From: Microterricola viridarii
GTDB lineage: Bacteria > Actinomycetota > Actinomycetes > Actinomycetales > Microbacteriaceae
Assembly (NCBI RefSeq): GCF_001542775.1
Contig: NZ_CP014145.1
Coordinates: 3,162,001 to 3,226,000 of the forward strand
Length of the DNA stretch: 64,000 nucleotides
Direction of reading: 5' to 3'
Shown: positions 29,453-38,957 of the stretch, one piece after another
Position numbering within the stretch: the stretch's first letter is position 1
How the letters are laid out: every line of letters begins with the position of its first letter
Program-made: the position numbers and the translations under genes
Notes under the pieces: model-generated
Seen by the model: the letters and a program-made list of their open reading frames with translations, nothing else
What the model was told of the DNA's origin: nothing
The model's database searches: none

Positions 29453-30665
29453 CCAGACGGGCGACGATCTCTTGAGCCTCTTCGAGGGAGTCGGCGCTGA
29501 TGGTGGCCTCGACGATCTTCTGGTCGTAGGGCTTCAGGTCGGCCAGGGCGATGTCGGTCTTCAGATAGAGCTCGTTCAGCTCGATCGGGCCGAGGCTCTG
29601 CTGCACGCCGCGGTAGATCGCGACGGTGCCACTGGAACTTCCAACGAAGTAGCGGGTCTGGGTCCACTGGTAGGCGAGCACCCCGGCAACCACGATGGCC
29701 GCGGCCAGCGTGATGATCGAGCCGAGCCAGACGGCGCGGCGGCGGCGCACACGGCGGCGGTCCTCCTCGATCAGCTCGTCGAGGTAGTCCTGCGAGTCGG
29801 GCTCGAAGTGACTCTCTCGCACGGGGTGCAGCCGGAACGGCGGCAGGCGCATCGAGCGCACGCGGGTCGGCTCCGGCGTCGCGAAGCTGAGCGGGGAGGC
29901 GGCCGACCCGACGATGAGCGGGTCGGTGCGGAGCGGCTCGGTCTCGCCGATGTCGACGACCACGACGGTGACGTTGTCGGGCGCGCCGGCATCCAAGGCG
30001 TCCTTGACCAGTCGCTGGGCGAGGTCGTGCGCGCGGCCGCCCTGGGCGAACTCGGCTCGGATCTGCTCGGGCGAGACCACGCCGCTCAACCCGTCGGAAC
30101 AGAGCAGCCAGCGGTCGCCGCTGCGGGTGGCCAGGATCGAGGTGTCGACCTCCGGAGAGGAGTCGACGTCGCCGAGCACGCGCATCAGCACGCTGCGCCG
30201 CGGGTGCACGGCCGCCTCTTCCTCGGTGATGCGGCCGCTGTCGACGAGGCGCTGCACGAAGGTGTGGTCGACGGTGATCTGCGAGACATCGCCGTCGCGG
30301 TAGAGGTAGATGCGGGAGTCGCCGATGTGCGCGATCGCCACCTCGTCGCCGAGCACGGCCAGGGCGCTGACCGTCGTGCCCATGCCGGTCAGCTCGGCGT
30401 GCTCGAACACCGTCTCTGCCAGCAGCGCGTTGGCCGCGACGAGCGAGGCCTGCAGTGCGAACTCCGCGTCCTGCGCCGAGCTGTAGTGGACGTCGGCCTC
30501 GGCGATGCGGGTGATGGCGATGGCGGATGCCACGTCACCCCCGGCGTGGCCTCCCATTCCGTCGGCGACGACGAACAGCCCGGTCCCGGCGAGGCCGGAG
30601 TCCTGGTTGTTCGACCGGATGCGTCCGACGTGTGAGACCGCCGCGCTGTCTGAGACCCTCGCCAT
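29430..30665 (-). CDS. pstP: PP2C-family Ser/Thr phosphatase PstP
   Basis: A 411-aa membrane phosphatase that reverses PknA/PknB phosphorylation. PP2C metal-site motifs: VADGMGGHAGGD (around residues 33-44), HIGDSRIYLYRDG, LLCSDGLSGV and DNVTVVVVD. The catalytic domain covers about residues 1-240. A single helix (WLGSIITLAAAIVVAGVLAY, near 310-330) is followed by a short outer domain of about 80 residues. Confidence 0.95.
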   Translation of the reverse strand: MARVSDSAAVSHVGRIRSNNQDSGLAGTGLFVVADGMGGHAGGDVASAIAITRIAEADVHYSSAQDAEFALQASLVAANALLAETVFEHAELTGMGTTVSALAVLGDEVAIAHIGDSRIYLYRDGDVSQITVDHTFVQRLVDSGRITEEEAAVHPRRSVLMRVLGDVDSSPEVDTSILATRSGDRWLLCSDGLSGVVSPEQIRAEFAQGGRAHDLAQRLVKDALDAGAPDNVTVVVVDIGETEPLRTDPLIVGSAASPLSFATPEPTRVRSMRLPPFRLHPVRESHFEPDSQDYLDELIEEDRRRVRRRRAVWLGSIITLAAAIVVAGVLAYQWTQTRYFVGSSSGTVAIYRGVQQSLGPIELNELYLKTDIALADLKPYDQKIVEATISADSLEEAQEIVARLDASRVPG

Positions 30666-30669
30666 GCGC

Positions 30670-31266
30670 CTACCGTCGCAGCTCGAAGGTCGTGGAACCG
30701 ATCTTCACCGGAGTGTTCAACGGGATCGGCGTCGGCACGGCAACCCGGACACCGTCGAGGAAGGTGCCGTTGGTGGAGTCGAGGTCTTGCAGCATCCACT
30801 GGTCGTTCCACAGCATGAGGCGCGCGTGGTGGGTGGAGGTGTAGTCGTCGCGGATGACGATGGCCGAATCGCTGGAGCGGCCGATCGTGATCTCGTCGCG
30901 GCCGAGCGGGAACTCGGCGCCTGCTTTGGCGCCGGAGGTGATGACGAGGCGGTGGGCCGTCTGCGCGGTCGCGATGTCACCGCGGCCGAAGGCGGGAGCG
31001 AGCACCGGCTCGGCGACGGCGGCCGCACTGGCCGCAACGGGGCCGGCCGGGGCAGTCGCGCTGAAGCTGGGGGTGCTGTTGGCTGGCTTTGACGCCGCCG
31101 CATGGCCGTTGCCGCCGGCCGATGCCGCGGCATCCGACGGTTGCAGCTTGCGCACCCGTTGCCCGAACAGGTCGGAGCGCAGCGCGTACACGATGGCGAA
31201 GACGAAGAGCCAGAGCAGCAGCAGGAAACCCAACCGCAGCACAAGCAGGGTGAGCTCACTGGTCAC
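30670..31266 (-). CDS. fhaB: FHA-domain protein FhaB (FipA-like)
   Basis: A 198-aa protein with one N-terminal membrane helix (about 5-28), an Ala-rich linker, and a C-terminal FHA domain (about 100-198) that binds phosphothreonine. FHA markers: ITIGRSSDSAI, the STHHARL stretch and DLDSTNGTFLDG. In mycobacteria the equivalent protein is phosphorylated by PknA/PknB and acts in division. It overlaps the end of fhaA by 11 bp. Confidence 0.93.
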   Translation of the reverse strand: MTSELTLLVLRLGFLLLLWLFVFAIVYALRSDLFGQRVRKLQPSDAAASAGGNGHAAASKPANSTPSFSATAPAGPVAASAAAVAEPVLAPAFGRGDIATAQTAHRLVITSGAKAGAEFPLGRDEITIGRSSDSAIVIRDDYTSTHHARLMLWNDQWMLQDLDSTNGTFLDGVRVAVPTPIPLNTPVKIGSTTFELRR

Positions 31267-32004
31267 GGGGCCCCCAGAAACCGTCCATGTTGTTGCGCTG
31301 CGTCGCGTCGCCGAAGCTCTCCGGCTGGCTGGCAGCCGGCGCGGCCTGGGCCAGAACGCGGAAGGTGATGTTCGTGCGGCCGATCGTGATCACGGAGTCC
31401 GGCTCGAGCACGGCCTCGGTGACGGGGGAGCCGTTGAGCTTGGATCCGTTGGTCGAGCCGAGGTCGCGCACCTTGGCGCGGCGGCCGTCCCAGAGGATCT
31501 CGACGTGGCGCCGGCTCGTGCCGGTGTCTTGGACGGTGATATCGGCGTCGCTGCCGCGGCCGATCACGGTGCGGGCCTTCACCAGGGGTGGCGCTGGCCG
31601 TTGATGTCGACGACCGGCGTCCAGGCGATCGCGCCCGAGACGTTGCTGGATTCCACCTGCACCATGCCGAGGCTGAGCCCCGGGTCGCTCTGCAGTGTGA
31701 TGTCGAGGGCGCCGGCGAACTGGAAGCCCTGGCTCGCGGCGTGCTGCTGCACCAGCTGACCGAGCTCGTCGGTCAGGGCGGGGCCCAGGGCGCGCATGCG
31801 CTCGTAGTCGTCGGCGTTCATGCGCACGAGGAACTTGTTGGGCACGAGCACGCGGTCGCGAGAGACCACTGCCGCCTTGGTGTCGAGCTCTCTGCGCAGT
31901 GCCGCAGTGATCTCAACCGGCTGCAGCCCCGAGCGAAAAGTCTTCGCAAATGCGCCGTTCACGGCGCGCTCGAGACCCTTCTCGAAGTTGTCCAGTAAGC
32001 CCAC
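31256..32004 (-). pseudogene. fhaA: FhaA (DUF3662 plus FHA), split by a -1 frameshift
   Basis: Two adjacent frames make one FhaA. Frame one (31579-32004, 141 aa) is the DUF3662 domain, MGLLDNFEKGLERAVNGAF to DINGQRHPW, then TGA. Frame two (31256-31582, GTG start, 108 aa) is the FHA domain with TVIGRGSDADITV, TSRRHVEI and DLGSTNGSKLNG. At 31585-31588 the gene strand reads CACCCCTGG; one more C would give RHPLVKARTV and a normal FhaA of about 249 aa. If the sequence is right, a GTGA overlap could still allow both halves to be made. It is the first gene of the kinase/cell-wall operon. Confidence 0.85.
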
Positions 32005-32243
32005 AGCTCTCCTGCTTCCGGTATCTGATGACTATCAAAGGTTAGTCGGGGACGCTGGGAACCCGCCCTTTGGCCGGTACTTCCCGCGCATTCCCCGGCG
32101 GTTTCGGAGCACTTCCTCCGCGAAACTCGCCCTTGAGGATGACAGGTCTTGGGGCTGGGCGCATCTTTTCCGGATACCGCGACACACCGAGCGAACACCT
32201 CAAATGGTGCTGCGCGTCAGCCCGTGATAATCTCTACGAGTTC

Positions 32244-32326
32244 GCGCGAGTGGCGGAATTGGCAGACGCGCTGGCTTCAGGTGCCAGTGCTCGAAAGGGC
32301 GTGGGGGTTCAAGTCCCCCTCGCGCA
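32244..32326 (+). tRNA. tRNA-Leu (CAG)
   Basis: An 83-nt class II tRNA. Acceptor GCGCGAG / CTCGCGC, anticodon CAG at 32278-32280, a long variable arm (TGCTCGAAAGGGCGT), T-loop GTTCAAGTC and discriminator A. A GATAAT hexamer about 13 bp upstream is a likely -10 element. Confidence 0.97.
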
Positions 32327-32361
32327 CGCGAATATGAGTTTGGTTGCCAAACAACTCAGAC

Positions 32362-32396
32362 AGAAGGCCCCGAGGAATCGGGGGCCTTCTGCTTTT
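32362..32396 (+). terminator. Terminator after tRNA-Leu
   Basis: Stem AGAAGGCCCC (32362-32371), loop GAGGAATC, stem GGGGGCCTTCT (32380-32390), then GCTTTT. Confidence 0.88.
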
Positions 32397-32443
32397 AAGT
32401 CGCATCCCTGTTTTCGGCGGCCGCCGCAGGAGCCTGCGGCATC

Positions 32444-32514
32444 CGCTCTGCGCCACGTCGTCGTCCTCCGCGCCGGCTGATGTGGCGCGGAGGGCGAGCA
32501 AGTGGCGCAGAGCG
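32444..32514. repeat. Nested inverted repeat between tRNA-Leu and the exporter gene
   Basis: Outer perfect arms CGCTCTGCGCCAC (32444-32456) and GTGGCGCAGAGCG (32502-32514); inner perfect arms CCTCCGCGCC (32465-32474) and GGCGCGGAGG (32484-32493). It could act as a transcription barrier for the converging exporter gene. Confidence 0.75.
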
Positions 32515-32525
32515 CGGCTCCTCGG

Positions 32526-34741
32526 CTAGCTGACCGCGGTGGCCGGCACAGTGGCCAGCACCGTGGGCGCCGCTCCGGGTGCTCGGCGGGCGGAGCGCGC
32601 GTTCTGCACCGCGCTGATGACGAGGCCGGCGACGAGGCCGCAGACGCCCCAGACGCCGAGGGTCAGCAGCGGCTGGCCGATTCCGGCGCCCCCGTAATAC
32701 GTGATCGCGCGCACCGCGTCGAGGGCGGCGGGCAGCGGCAGCACGTCGTGCAGCGTCTGGAAGAGTCCCGGCTGCATATAAGTGGAGAGGCCGCCGCCGG
32801 ATGCCGGCACCCCGATGAACATGAACAGCGTCACCACGGGAACCACGGCCAGCAGGCCCATCAGCCGCGCCAACGCCGCGGTGACCAGGCTCAGGCAGAA
32901 GACGGTGAGCGCGCCGATGCCGAGCAGCGCCCACACGGGCCCCTGGTAGGCGCCGACGATCGGACCTGCGATCAGCCAGGTGACGAGCGACATGAACACC
33001 GCCCAGCCGGCCATGGTCGGCAGGAGCTTGCGCACGCGCAGCTGTTTCGGGGCACCGCCGGCCAGAACGGTGACGCCGAGGAATCCGGCCATCACCCAGC
33101 TCATCGCGATGTACAGGCTCACCGCGCCACCGGTGTCGGTGGAATTGAGCGGGGCAACGTCGATCTGCTTGAGCTCGAACCCGGCCTGCTGCGCGGTCTG
33201 TTGGAACACGCGCTGAACGACCAGCTGCTGACCGGTGCCCGCTGCGCCGGAACTGTAGAGGGTCGCGGCCGGGTTGCCGGCATCCGGGAGCACGAGCGCG
33301 CCCACGAGTTCACCGCTGTAGACGAGCTCGTCGGCGGTCTCGGCCGAGAGCTCGGTGCGGAAGGCGAACATGTCGCCCGTGCTGGCCTCGAGCCCCTGTG
33401 CCAGCTGCGCGGCGGCGCCCTCTGAGCTGCACACGATGGCGACGGGCAGGCCGACCGGGGTCGGGCTGTGCATGGCGGTGAGCATGATGCCGAGCATCAG
33501 CGCGACCATAGAGAAGGGGAACAGCGCGAGCATCAGGTAGCGCACCGGCGTGGAACGCGGCTTGCCGCCGGCCAGCGGCACCATGCGAACCGTGGCGGGC
33601 TTGGCCGCTGGCGCGGGTGCCTCCACCTCCGACGGCAGGGCATCCGACCACCCGGCCGCCTCGGCTGCCGCGGCACGGTCCTGGGCGGCCTGCTTGCGCC
33701 GGCGCGACCAGTCGACTCCGGCCGTCAGCAGCAGGGCGAGCACGATGGCGACGACGAAGCGCACCAGGTAGCCGCCGGTGCCGTCACCGCCGAAGTAGAG
33801 CACGGAGCGCAGCGCCTCGCCGACGCCGGCCAGCGGCAGGATGTCGTGCAACCAGCCGAAGAAGCCCGGCATGGTGTGCACCGACATGGCCAGGTTGGAT
33901 GCCGGCATGCCCAGCACCACGACCAGCAGCATGCCGACGAGCACCGCGGCGGCGCCGAGGATGCGGGAGAGGAACAGCTGCACGAGGCCGATGCTGAACA
34001 CGGCGAGCCAGCCGATGCCGAGGATGGCGGCGGTGTGGCCGCTGACCGCGCCGATCACGGGGCCGGCGATGAACCAGACGACTGCGCTGATGAGCGCGGA
34101 CCAGCCGGCCCAGATCGGGACGAAGCGGCGCAGCTTCAGCAGTTCGGGAGCGCCGGTGAGCATGATGCCGATGGGCATGTAGCCGGCCAACATCAGCGCC
34201 ATCGCCATGAACATCACGGCGATGCCGGCGCTGTCACCGGCCGGCAGCGGGGTGAGCTCGTCCACCGTGACGGTGAGCCCGGCATCCAGCGCGACGGGCG
34301 TGAGGATCTGCTGCACGACGGAGGCCTGGGAGGCCCCGGCCGCTGATGCCGTGTGGATGACCGCCGTGCTGTCGACGGAACCGTCGGTCGGCAGCTCGAT
34401 GGCGCCGGCGATCTCGCGGTCGTGCAGCAGCTGGATCGCTTCGCCCGGGGTGTCGACGATGCGGATCGAGGCGGGGAGTTCTCTGCCCTCTCCAGCCCGA
34501 ACACGACATCCTTCGCCAACTCACCGCTGCCGATCACGGCGACCGGCATGTCGTGCGGCGAGGGGGCGTGCATGGTGGCGAGGTAGGTGCTCGTCGTCAT
34601 GATCACCATGAGGAAGCCGAAGACGAGCGAGCCGATCACCGTGGCGATGGCGCTCGTGCGTTCTTTCTTGGCTGCGGCCGTGGTAGTTGCGGCGAGCTCT
34701 GGCGGGCTGCCGATATCTGCGGTTGCGGGTGTCTGTGGCAT
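32526..34741 (-). pseudogene. Duplicated ABC-2 / YhgE-like membrane exporter, broken by a -1 frameshift
   Basis: A large membrane protein (about 738 aa when repaired). ATG at 34741 with AGGAAG ahead starts MPQTPATADIGSPPEL. The frame shifts at a G4 run (34473-34476; C4 on the gene strand), and the rest stays open to 32526. Adding one C joins LERAENSP to ASIRIVDTPGEA. The protein holds two similar halves, each with a first helix, an outer domain (MHAPSPHDMPVAV / MHSPTPVGLPVAI) and a C-terminal membrane bundle (GMPASNLAMS / GVPASGGGLS; LHDILPL / LHDVLPL). The nearest known type is the YhgE/ABC-2 permease fold; no ATPase is adjacent. A tetR gene is divergent, so drug or lipid export is likely (inference). 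Confidence 0.75.
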
Positions 34742-34998
34742 CTGTCTTCCTGGCTGCCGTGCGGCGGCGGTTGCTCCAGCGCGACCGGCGTCGGCCACGG
34801 GAGGGGCGGGGGCTCGGTCGTCCAAGATCGACGCAGACCCGCACGACGCGCCAATGCGTTCGGGGTCGGCGACACCGGTGGCCCGAGAAATCCAATATAC
34901 GCCACATGACTTATTAAAAATGTTCGACGCTTAGGATAAGGAGACAACTCGCAGCTTGCGCGCCTGGCATCCCGGCGCTCACGGCTCGACAACGATCG

Positions 34999-35642
34999 GT
35001 GGTTAACGTGGCCAGACCCAGCGCCCCGGCCAGGGACGCCCTGATGAACGCGGCCGAGCGCCTGATCGCCCAGCACGGCATCGCGCAGGTCTCCAGCCGC
35101 AGGATCGCCGAGGAGGCCGGCAACACCAACCACTCGGCCGTCGCCTACCACTTCGGCAGCCGGGACGGCCTGCTGCAGAAGATGGTGGAGCGCCAGATCT
35201 CAGAGTTGGAACCGCGGCGGGCGGCGATGATCGACGCCCTCGGCGACGACGGCGAGATCATTGACTACGTGCGGGCCACCGTCATGCCGATGACCGAGTC
35301 GCTCGGCGCGCTGTCGCAGCCCAGCTGGCGGGCGCGGTTCATCCGTCAGGCATTGGCCGATCCCGCCATCGGGCGGCTCTTCGACGAGGACCCCTGCTCG
35401 GCCCGAGCCTGCGCCGGGTCGCCCGTATCCTGCACACGCGACTGAGCCCCATCCACGCGGATGTCGTCAACGCCCGTTTCACACTGATGGCCCACATGAT
35501 CACCGAGGCGTGCGCCGTCTACGAGGAGCGCATCAGCGACCGTCCGGAGCAGGCGGACTGGTCGGCGGTCGGTCGTTTCCTGACGGATGCCGCGGCCGGG
35601 CTGGTCAGCGCGCCGGACACCTCGGGTTTCGCGCCGGGCTAA
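34999..35642 (+). pseudogene. TetR-family regulator, broken by a -1 frameshift
   Basis: The N-terminal DNA-binding domain reads MNAAERLIAQHGIAQVSSRR and AEEAGNTNHSAVAYHFGSRDGLL, a clear TetR helix-turn-helix. The frame ends early at 35445, but at the C4 run 35391-35394 one more C would continue as DEDPLLGPSLRRVARILH and run through FTLMAHMITEACAVYEERI to a TAA at 35642, giving about 214 aa. GTG at 34999 or 35008 could start it; no strong ribosome-binding site is seen. It is divergent from the exporter gene, the usual local-repressor arrangement. Confidence 0.8.
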
Positions 35643-35726
35643 CGGCCGCCGCGGCGGCGCGGTGGCGGTCTGATAGGAATGGAAGGCACTGCGCGGCCCG
35701 CGTCAGTTGAACCGACGTAGATTGCC

Positions 35727-37655
35727 GTGACAATGCCCCTCACCATGCTCCCCACAACGCGCGGTGCTGCCCGCGTCTCGCTCGCCGCACTGCTGGCCGT
35801 TGGGGTGCTGGTCGGTGCCAGTGGCTGCACCGCCGAGCAGCCGGCATCCGGCGAGAAGGGCAGCTGGACGGTGCTCACCTACGCGATCGCCGATACCGAC
35901 CTCGAGCCGTACATGATGGAAGACCTGGACGAGCTCGGCGAGGTCGGCAGCAGCGACGCCCTCAACCTCGTCGCCCTCGTGGACCGCGCGGAGGACTACG
36001 GCGACGACCCGGTGCTCGGCATGGAGGGTTGGAGCGGCGCGCGGCTGCTCGAGGTGGGCAAGCGCAGCGCGACCGTGCTCGAGGAGATGGGCGACGTCAA
36101 CACGGGCGACCCCGCGGTGCTCGCGGAGTTCATCGAGCGCGGCATCGCCGAGTACCCCGCAGACAACTACGCCCTGCTGATCTCTGACCACGGAGCCTCC
36201 TGGCCGGGCGTCGGCGGCGACGAGTCCGCCCACGAGGACACGCTCACGCTGGCCGAACTCGACCAGGCGATCGGCGACGGCCTCTCAGCTGCCGGCGTCG
36301 ACAGCCTCGACCTGCTCGGCTTCGATGCCTGCCTGATGGCCACCTACGAGGTCGCTTCCGCCCTCGCCCCGCACGCCCAGCGCCTGCTGGCCTCACAGGA
36401 GCTGGAGCCCGGTCACGGCTGGGACTACACCGCGCTCGGCATCCTCACCGACGGCGGGGTGAGCGTCGACGAACTCGGCGTCGCCATCATCGACGGCTTC
36501 GAGGCGCAGGCCCAGGCCGAGGGCACCGAGACCGAGATCACGCTGTCGTTGGTCGACCTCACCCAGATGCCGAAGGTCGACGCCGCGCTGACCAACTTCA
36601 CCAGCGTGCTCACCGCGCGCGCCGCCATCGCCGGCCCCGTCGTCGGGCGCACCTTGGCCAAGACGCTCGGCTTCGGCCGCAGCCCCGACCCGACCGAGGA
36701 CAGCCACATGGCCGACCTCGGCATCCTGGCCGGCGAGATCGGCGTGGATGCGCTCTATGCCTCGGATGCCGCGGACGACCTCGTACGGGCGATCAACGAC
36801 GCCGTGGTCTACAAGGTCGACGGCCAGGCCACCCGCGGCGCGACCGGGCTCTCCATCTACTTCCCGCCGACGCCGGAGCTCTTCCTCGACGAGTACCGCG
36901 AGCTGGGGAACACGGGTGGCTGGGCCGACTTCCTGCTCGCCTTCTATGGCGCGGGAACCGATCTGCCCGTCGACCAGGCCGTGCGTTTCAACGGGGGAGC
37001 GGCCGGCACACTGTTCGACGAGGACGGCCTCACCATCCAGGGCACCGTTGACGCGGCGCTGATCGACGCCATCGCCGACAGCTACATCCGCTACGGCATC
37101 GTCGAGGACGACGGCTCCGTCAGCTACATCGGCCAGGAGACTGCCACGGCGCTCGGCGGCGACTCCGGGGTCGTGCAGGGCACGTACGACCTGACCCGGT
37201 TCATGATCAGCGACGGTGAAGACTCGGTGCCGGCCTACCTGCAGCTGGCAGAGGAGAGCGACGGGGTCATCAGCATCTCGGCACCGATGGGCTACTACGC
37301 GCCGCACGACATCGATGGCGAGACGTACACCGACGCGCTGCTCTCGCTCACCGTCGATGCCGACTCCGGCGATGTGTTGAGCGAGACCTACTACTCCTTC
37401 AAGCCGGGCCCCGGCGCCTACGGCCAGCTCTCGGTGAAGCCGACCGGTCTCATCGTTCCGGAGGTGCTGAGCGTGCTGGAGGACGGCACGGAGCAGTGGG
37501 TCGCCCCGACCGGCCGCGGCGTGTACGCGAAGCTTGCCGACCTCGGCTACGACTTCGTGCCGCTCGCTTCCACAACGAAGCTCGTCATCGAGCTCTGGGT
37601 CGTGGACTTCGCGGGCAACTCCGACATGGTCAGCGCGCAGGTCGAGGTTCCCTAG
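35727..37655 (+). CDS. Clostripain-like (C11 family) cysteine peptidase lipoprotein
   Basis: A 642-aa exported protein. Residues 1-34 form a lipoprotein signal ending in the lipobox VGASGC (Cys34). The peptidase part follows, with His155 in ISDHGASW and Cys202 in GFDACLMATYEVA, the catalytic pair of clostripain relatives. The C-terminal third (about 410-642) is beta-rich and unassigned. Starts at GTG 35727 or ATG 35733 are both possible. Family members cut after basic residues; the target here is unknown. It is transcribed alone. Confidence 0.88.
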   Translation: MTMPLTMLPTTRGAARVSLAALLAVGVLVGASGCTAEQPASGEKGSWTVLTYAIADTDLEPYMMEDLDELGEVGSSDALNLVALVDRAEDYGDDPVLGMEGWSGARLLEVGKRSATVLEEMGDVNTGDPAVLAEFIERGIAEYPADNYALLISDHGASWPGVGGDESAHEDTLTLAELDQAIGDGLSAAGVDSLDLLGFDACLMATYEVASALAPHAQRLLASQELEPGHGWDYTALGILTDGGVSVDELGVAIIDGFEAQAQAEGTETEITLSLVDLTQMPKVDAALTNFTSVLTARAAIAGPVVGRTLAKTLGFGRSPDPTEDSHMADLGILAGEIGVDALYASDAADDLVRAINDAVVYKVDGQATRGATGLSIYFPPTPELFLDEYRELGNTGGWADFLLAFYGAGTDLPVDQAVRFNGGAAGTLFDEDGLTIQGTVDAALIDAIADSYIRYGIVEDDGSVSYIGQETATALGGDSGVVQGTYDLTRFMISDGEDSVPAYLQLAEESDGVISISAPMGYYAPHDIDGETYTDALLSLTVDADSGDVLSETYYSFKPGPGAYGQLSVKPTGLIVPEVLSVLEDGTEQWVAPTGRGVYAKLADLGYDFVPLASTTKLVIELWVVDFAGNSDMVSAQVEVP

Positions 37656-37702
37656 GGCGGATGCCGCGCGGCGACGCCCCTGGGTCGACCCCGCTGCTCG
37701 GG

Positions 37703-38215
37703 CTAGACGATGTCCGAGGCGTCGTCGGTGATGGCGAGGATGCGGTTCGGCACGGGCTGGTCGTGTGTTCCCGGATCGGCGAGGAGCTCGACCTGCCGGC
37801 AGACCTCCCCGGCGAGGAACCAGGCGCCGAGAACGGTGACGCCCAAGACGGGCGCATCGACGGCCGTGCCGGTGATCACGAACGTGCCGTGGCCGCTGTT
37901 CTCGAATGTGGCCCGCACGACGGCGCCGTGGCTGACGCCGGCACGCTCAGTCGACGGGGCGGCCGGCACCTCCTCGATGGGCGTGATCGAGAGCAACGTG
38001 GCGAAGGGCGCCTTGGCGGAGCCCAGGAACTTTCCGGCCACGGTGAGGTCGTTCGTGGAGCTGAGCTGCACAGTGCCCTCGACGATGAACCGCCCGTACC
38101 GGGCGCTCTCGAACTTCGCCGCGATGGTCTCGCCGGCCTTCAGGGTGGCCAGTTGCTCCTTGAGGCTCTTGACGTCTCGTCGAGTCGGGCGCCAGAGGTC
38201 TGCAATATCGGCCAT
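37703..38215 (-). CDS. Conserved hypothetical protein
   Basis: A 170-aa soluble protein starting MADIADLWRPTRRDVKSLKE. It is mostly predicted beta strands after a short helical N-terminus and has two similar blocks (SARYGRFIVEGTVQ and NSGHGTFVITGTAV), which suggest an internal duplication of a small barrel. No catalytic motif was recognised. It lies 10 bp downstream of the hydrolase pair and shares their strand, so it may belong to the same transcript. Confidence 0.75.
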   Translation of the reverse strand: MADIADLWRPTRRDVKSLKEQLATLKAGETIAAKFESARYGRFIVEGTVQLSSTNDLTVAGKFLGSAKAPFATLLSITPIEEVPAAPSTERAGVSHGAVVRATFENSGHGTFVITGTAVDAPVLGVTVLGAWFLAGEVCRQVELLADPGTHDQPVPNRILAITDDASDIV

Positions 38216-38225
38216 GGTGCCCAGT

Positions 38226-38957
38226 TTAGTGCTGGCCCTCTGGGCTCCCCGGCGGCAGCGTCAGGTGCGCGACCGCCCGTTCGACGGTCTCGCCGACAAG
38301 CGGATTGCGCAGCGGGAGGAAGTGCCCGGCGATCGGCAGCTCGAGGTTCTGCGCGCCGTCCAAGGCGCTCTTGGCCGGAATATGCGGGTCGAAGGTGGAG
38401 TAGATCGAGACGATCCGCGCGTTGACATCGTGCCGGGCGAGCAGATCCATCAGGACGCTGTCGCGGGGCGAGAACGCCCGAAGTGTCGCTGACGGCAAGT
38501 ATTGCGCGTAGCTGGAGCCACTGAACGGCGCGGCGATCGCCACCATGCCGACGATGTCGACCGCGCCGGGCGGTGCGGCATCCATCACCATGAGCTGCTT
38601 GCCGATCAGCCCGCCCTTGCTGTGCGCGAGCAGGATGACGCGGCCGAGACCGTGCTCGGCGGCCAGGCGGTCGAGGCACGCGGCCACCACCTCGGCGGAG
38701 CGCGTGATCGGCATCCGGTTGAACGACAGCTCGGGGACGGCGAACACCCGGTACCCCCGCGTGCTGAGTCGCCGCGCGACGGGTTCCAGGAACAGCCACG
38801 TCTCGTAGACGCCGGGCAGCAGGATCACGGCGGGCAGCTCGGCACTGCCCTCCGCGAAGTCGCGCGGCCGGCGATGCCTCAGCACCGAGCGCACCTGACG
38901 CCAGCCCGCGTAGACGTAGTCGAGCCACCACCAGAGGAGCCGCGACAGGCGATTCAT
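38226..38957 (-). CDS. Alpha/beta hydrolase, lipase-like
   Basis: A 243-aa hydrolase with a Trp-rich N-terminus (LLWWWLDYVYAGW). The nucleophile elbow reads AHSKGG, and LPGVYETWLFLEP supplies the oxyanion loop. AGHFLPLRNP probably carries the catalytic histidine. ATG at 38957 overlaps the stop of the upstream hydrolase as ATGA, so I prefer it to the longer open frame. The substrate is unknown; esters or acyl lipids are likely. Confidence 0.82.
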   Translation of the reverse strand: MNRLSRLLWWWLDYVYAGWRQVRSVLRHRRPRDFAEGSAELPAVILLPGVYETWLFLEPVARRLSTRGYRVFAVPELSFNRMPITRSAEVVAACLDRLAAEHGLGRVILLAHSKGGLIGKQLMVMDAAPPGAVDIVGMVAIAAPFSGSSYAQYLPSATLRAFSPRDSVLMDLLARHDVNARIVSIYSTFDPHIPAKSALDGAQNLELPIAGHFLPLRNPLVGETVERAVAHLTLPPGSPEGQH

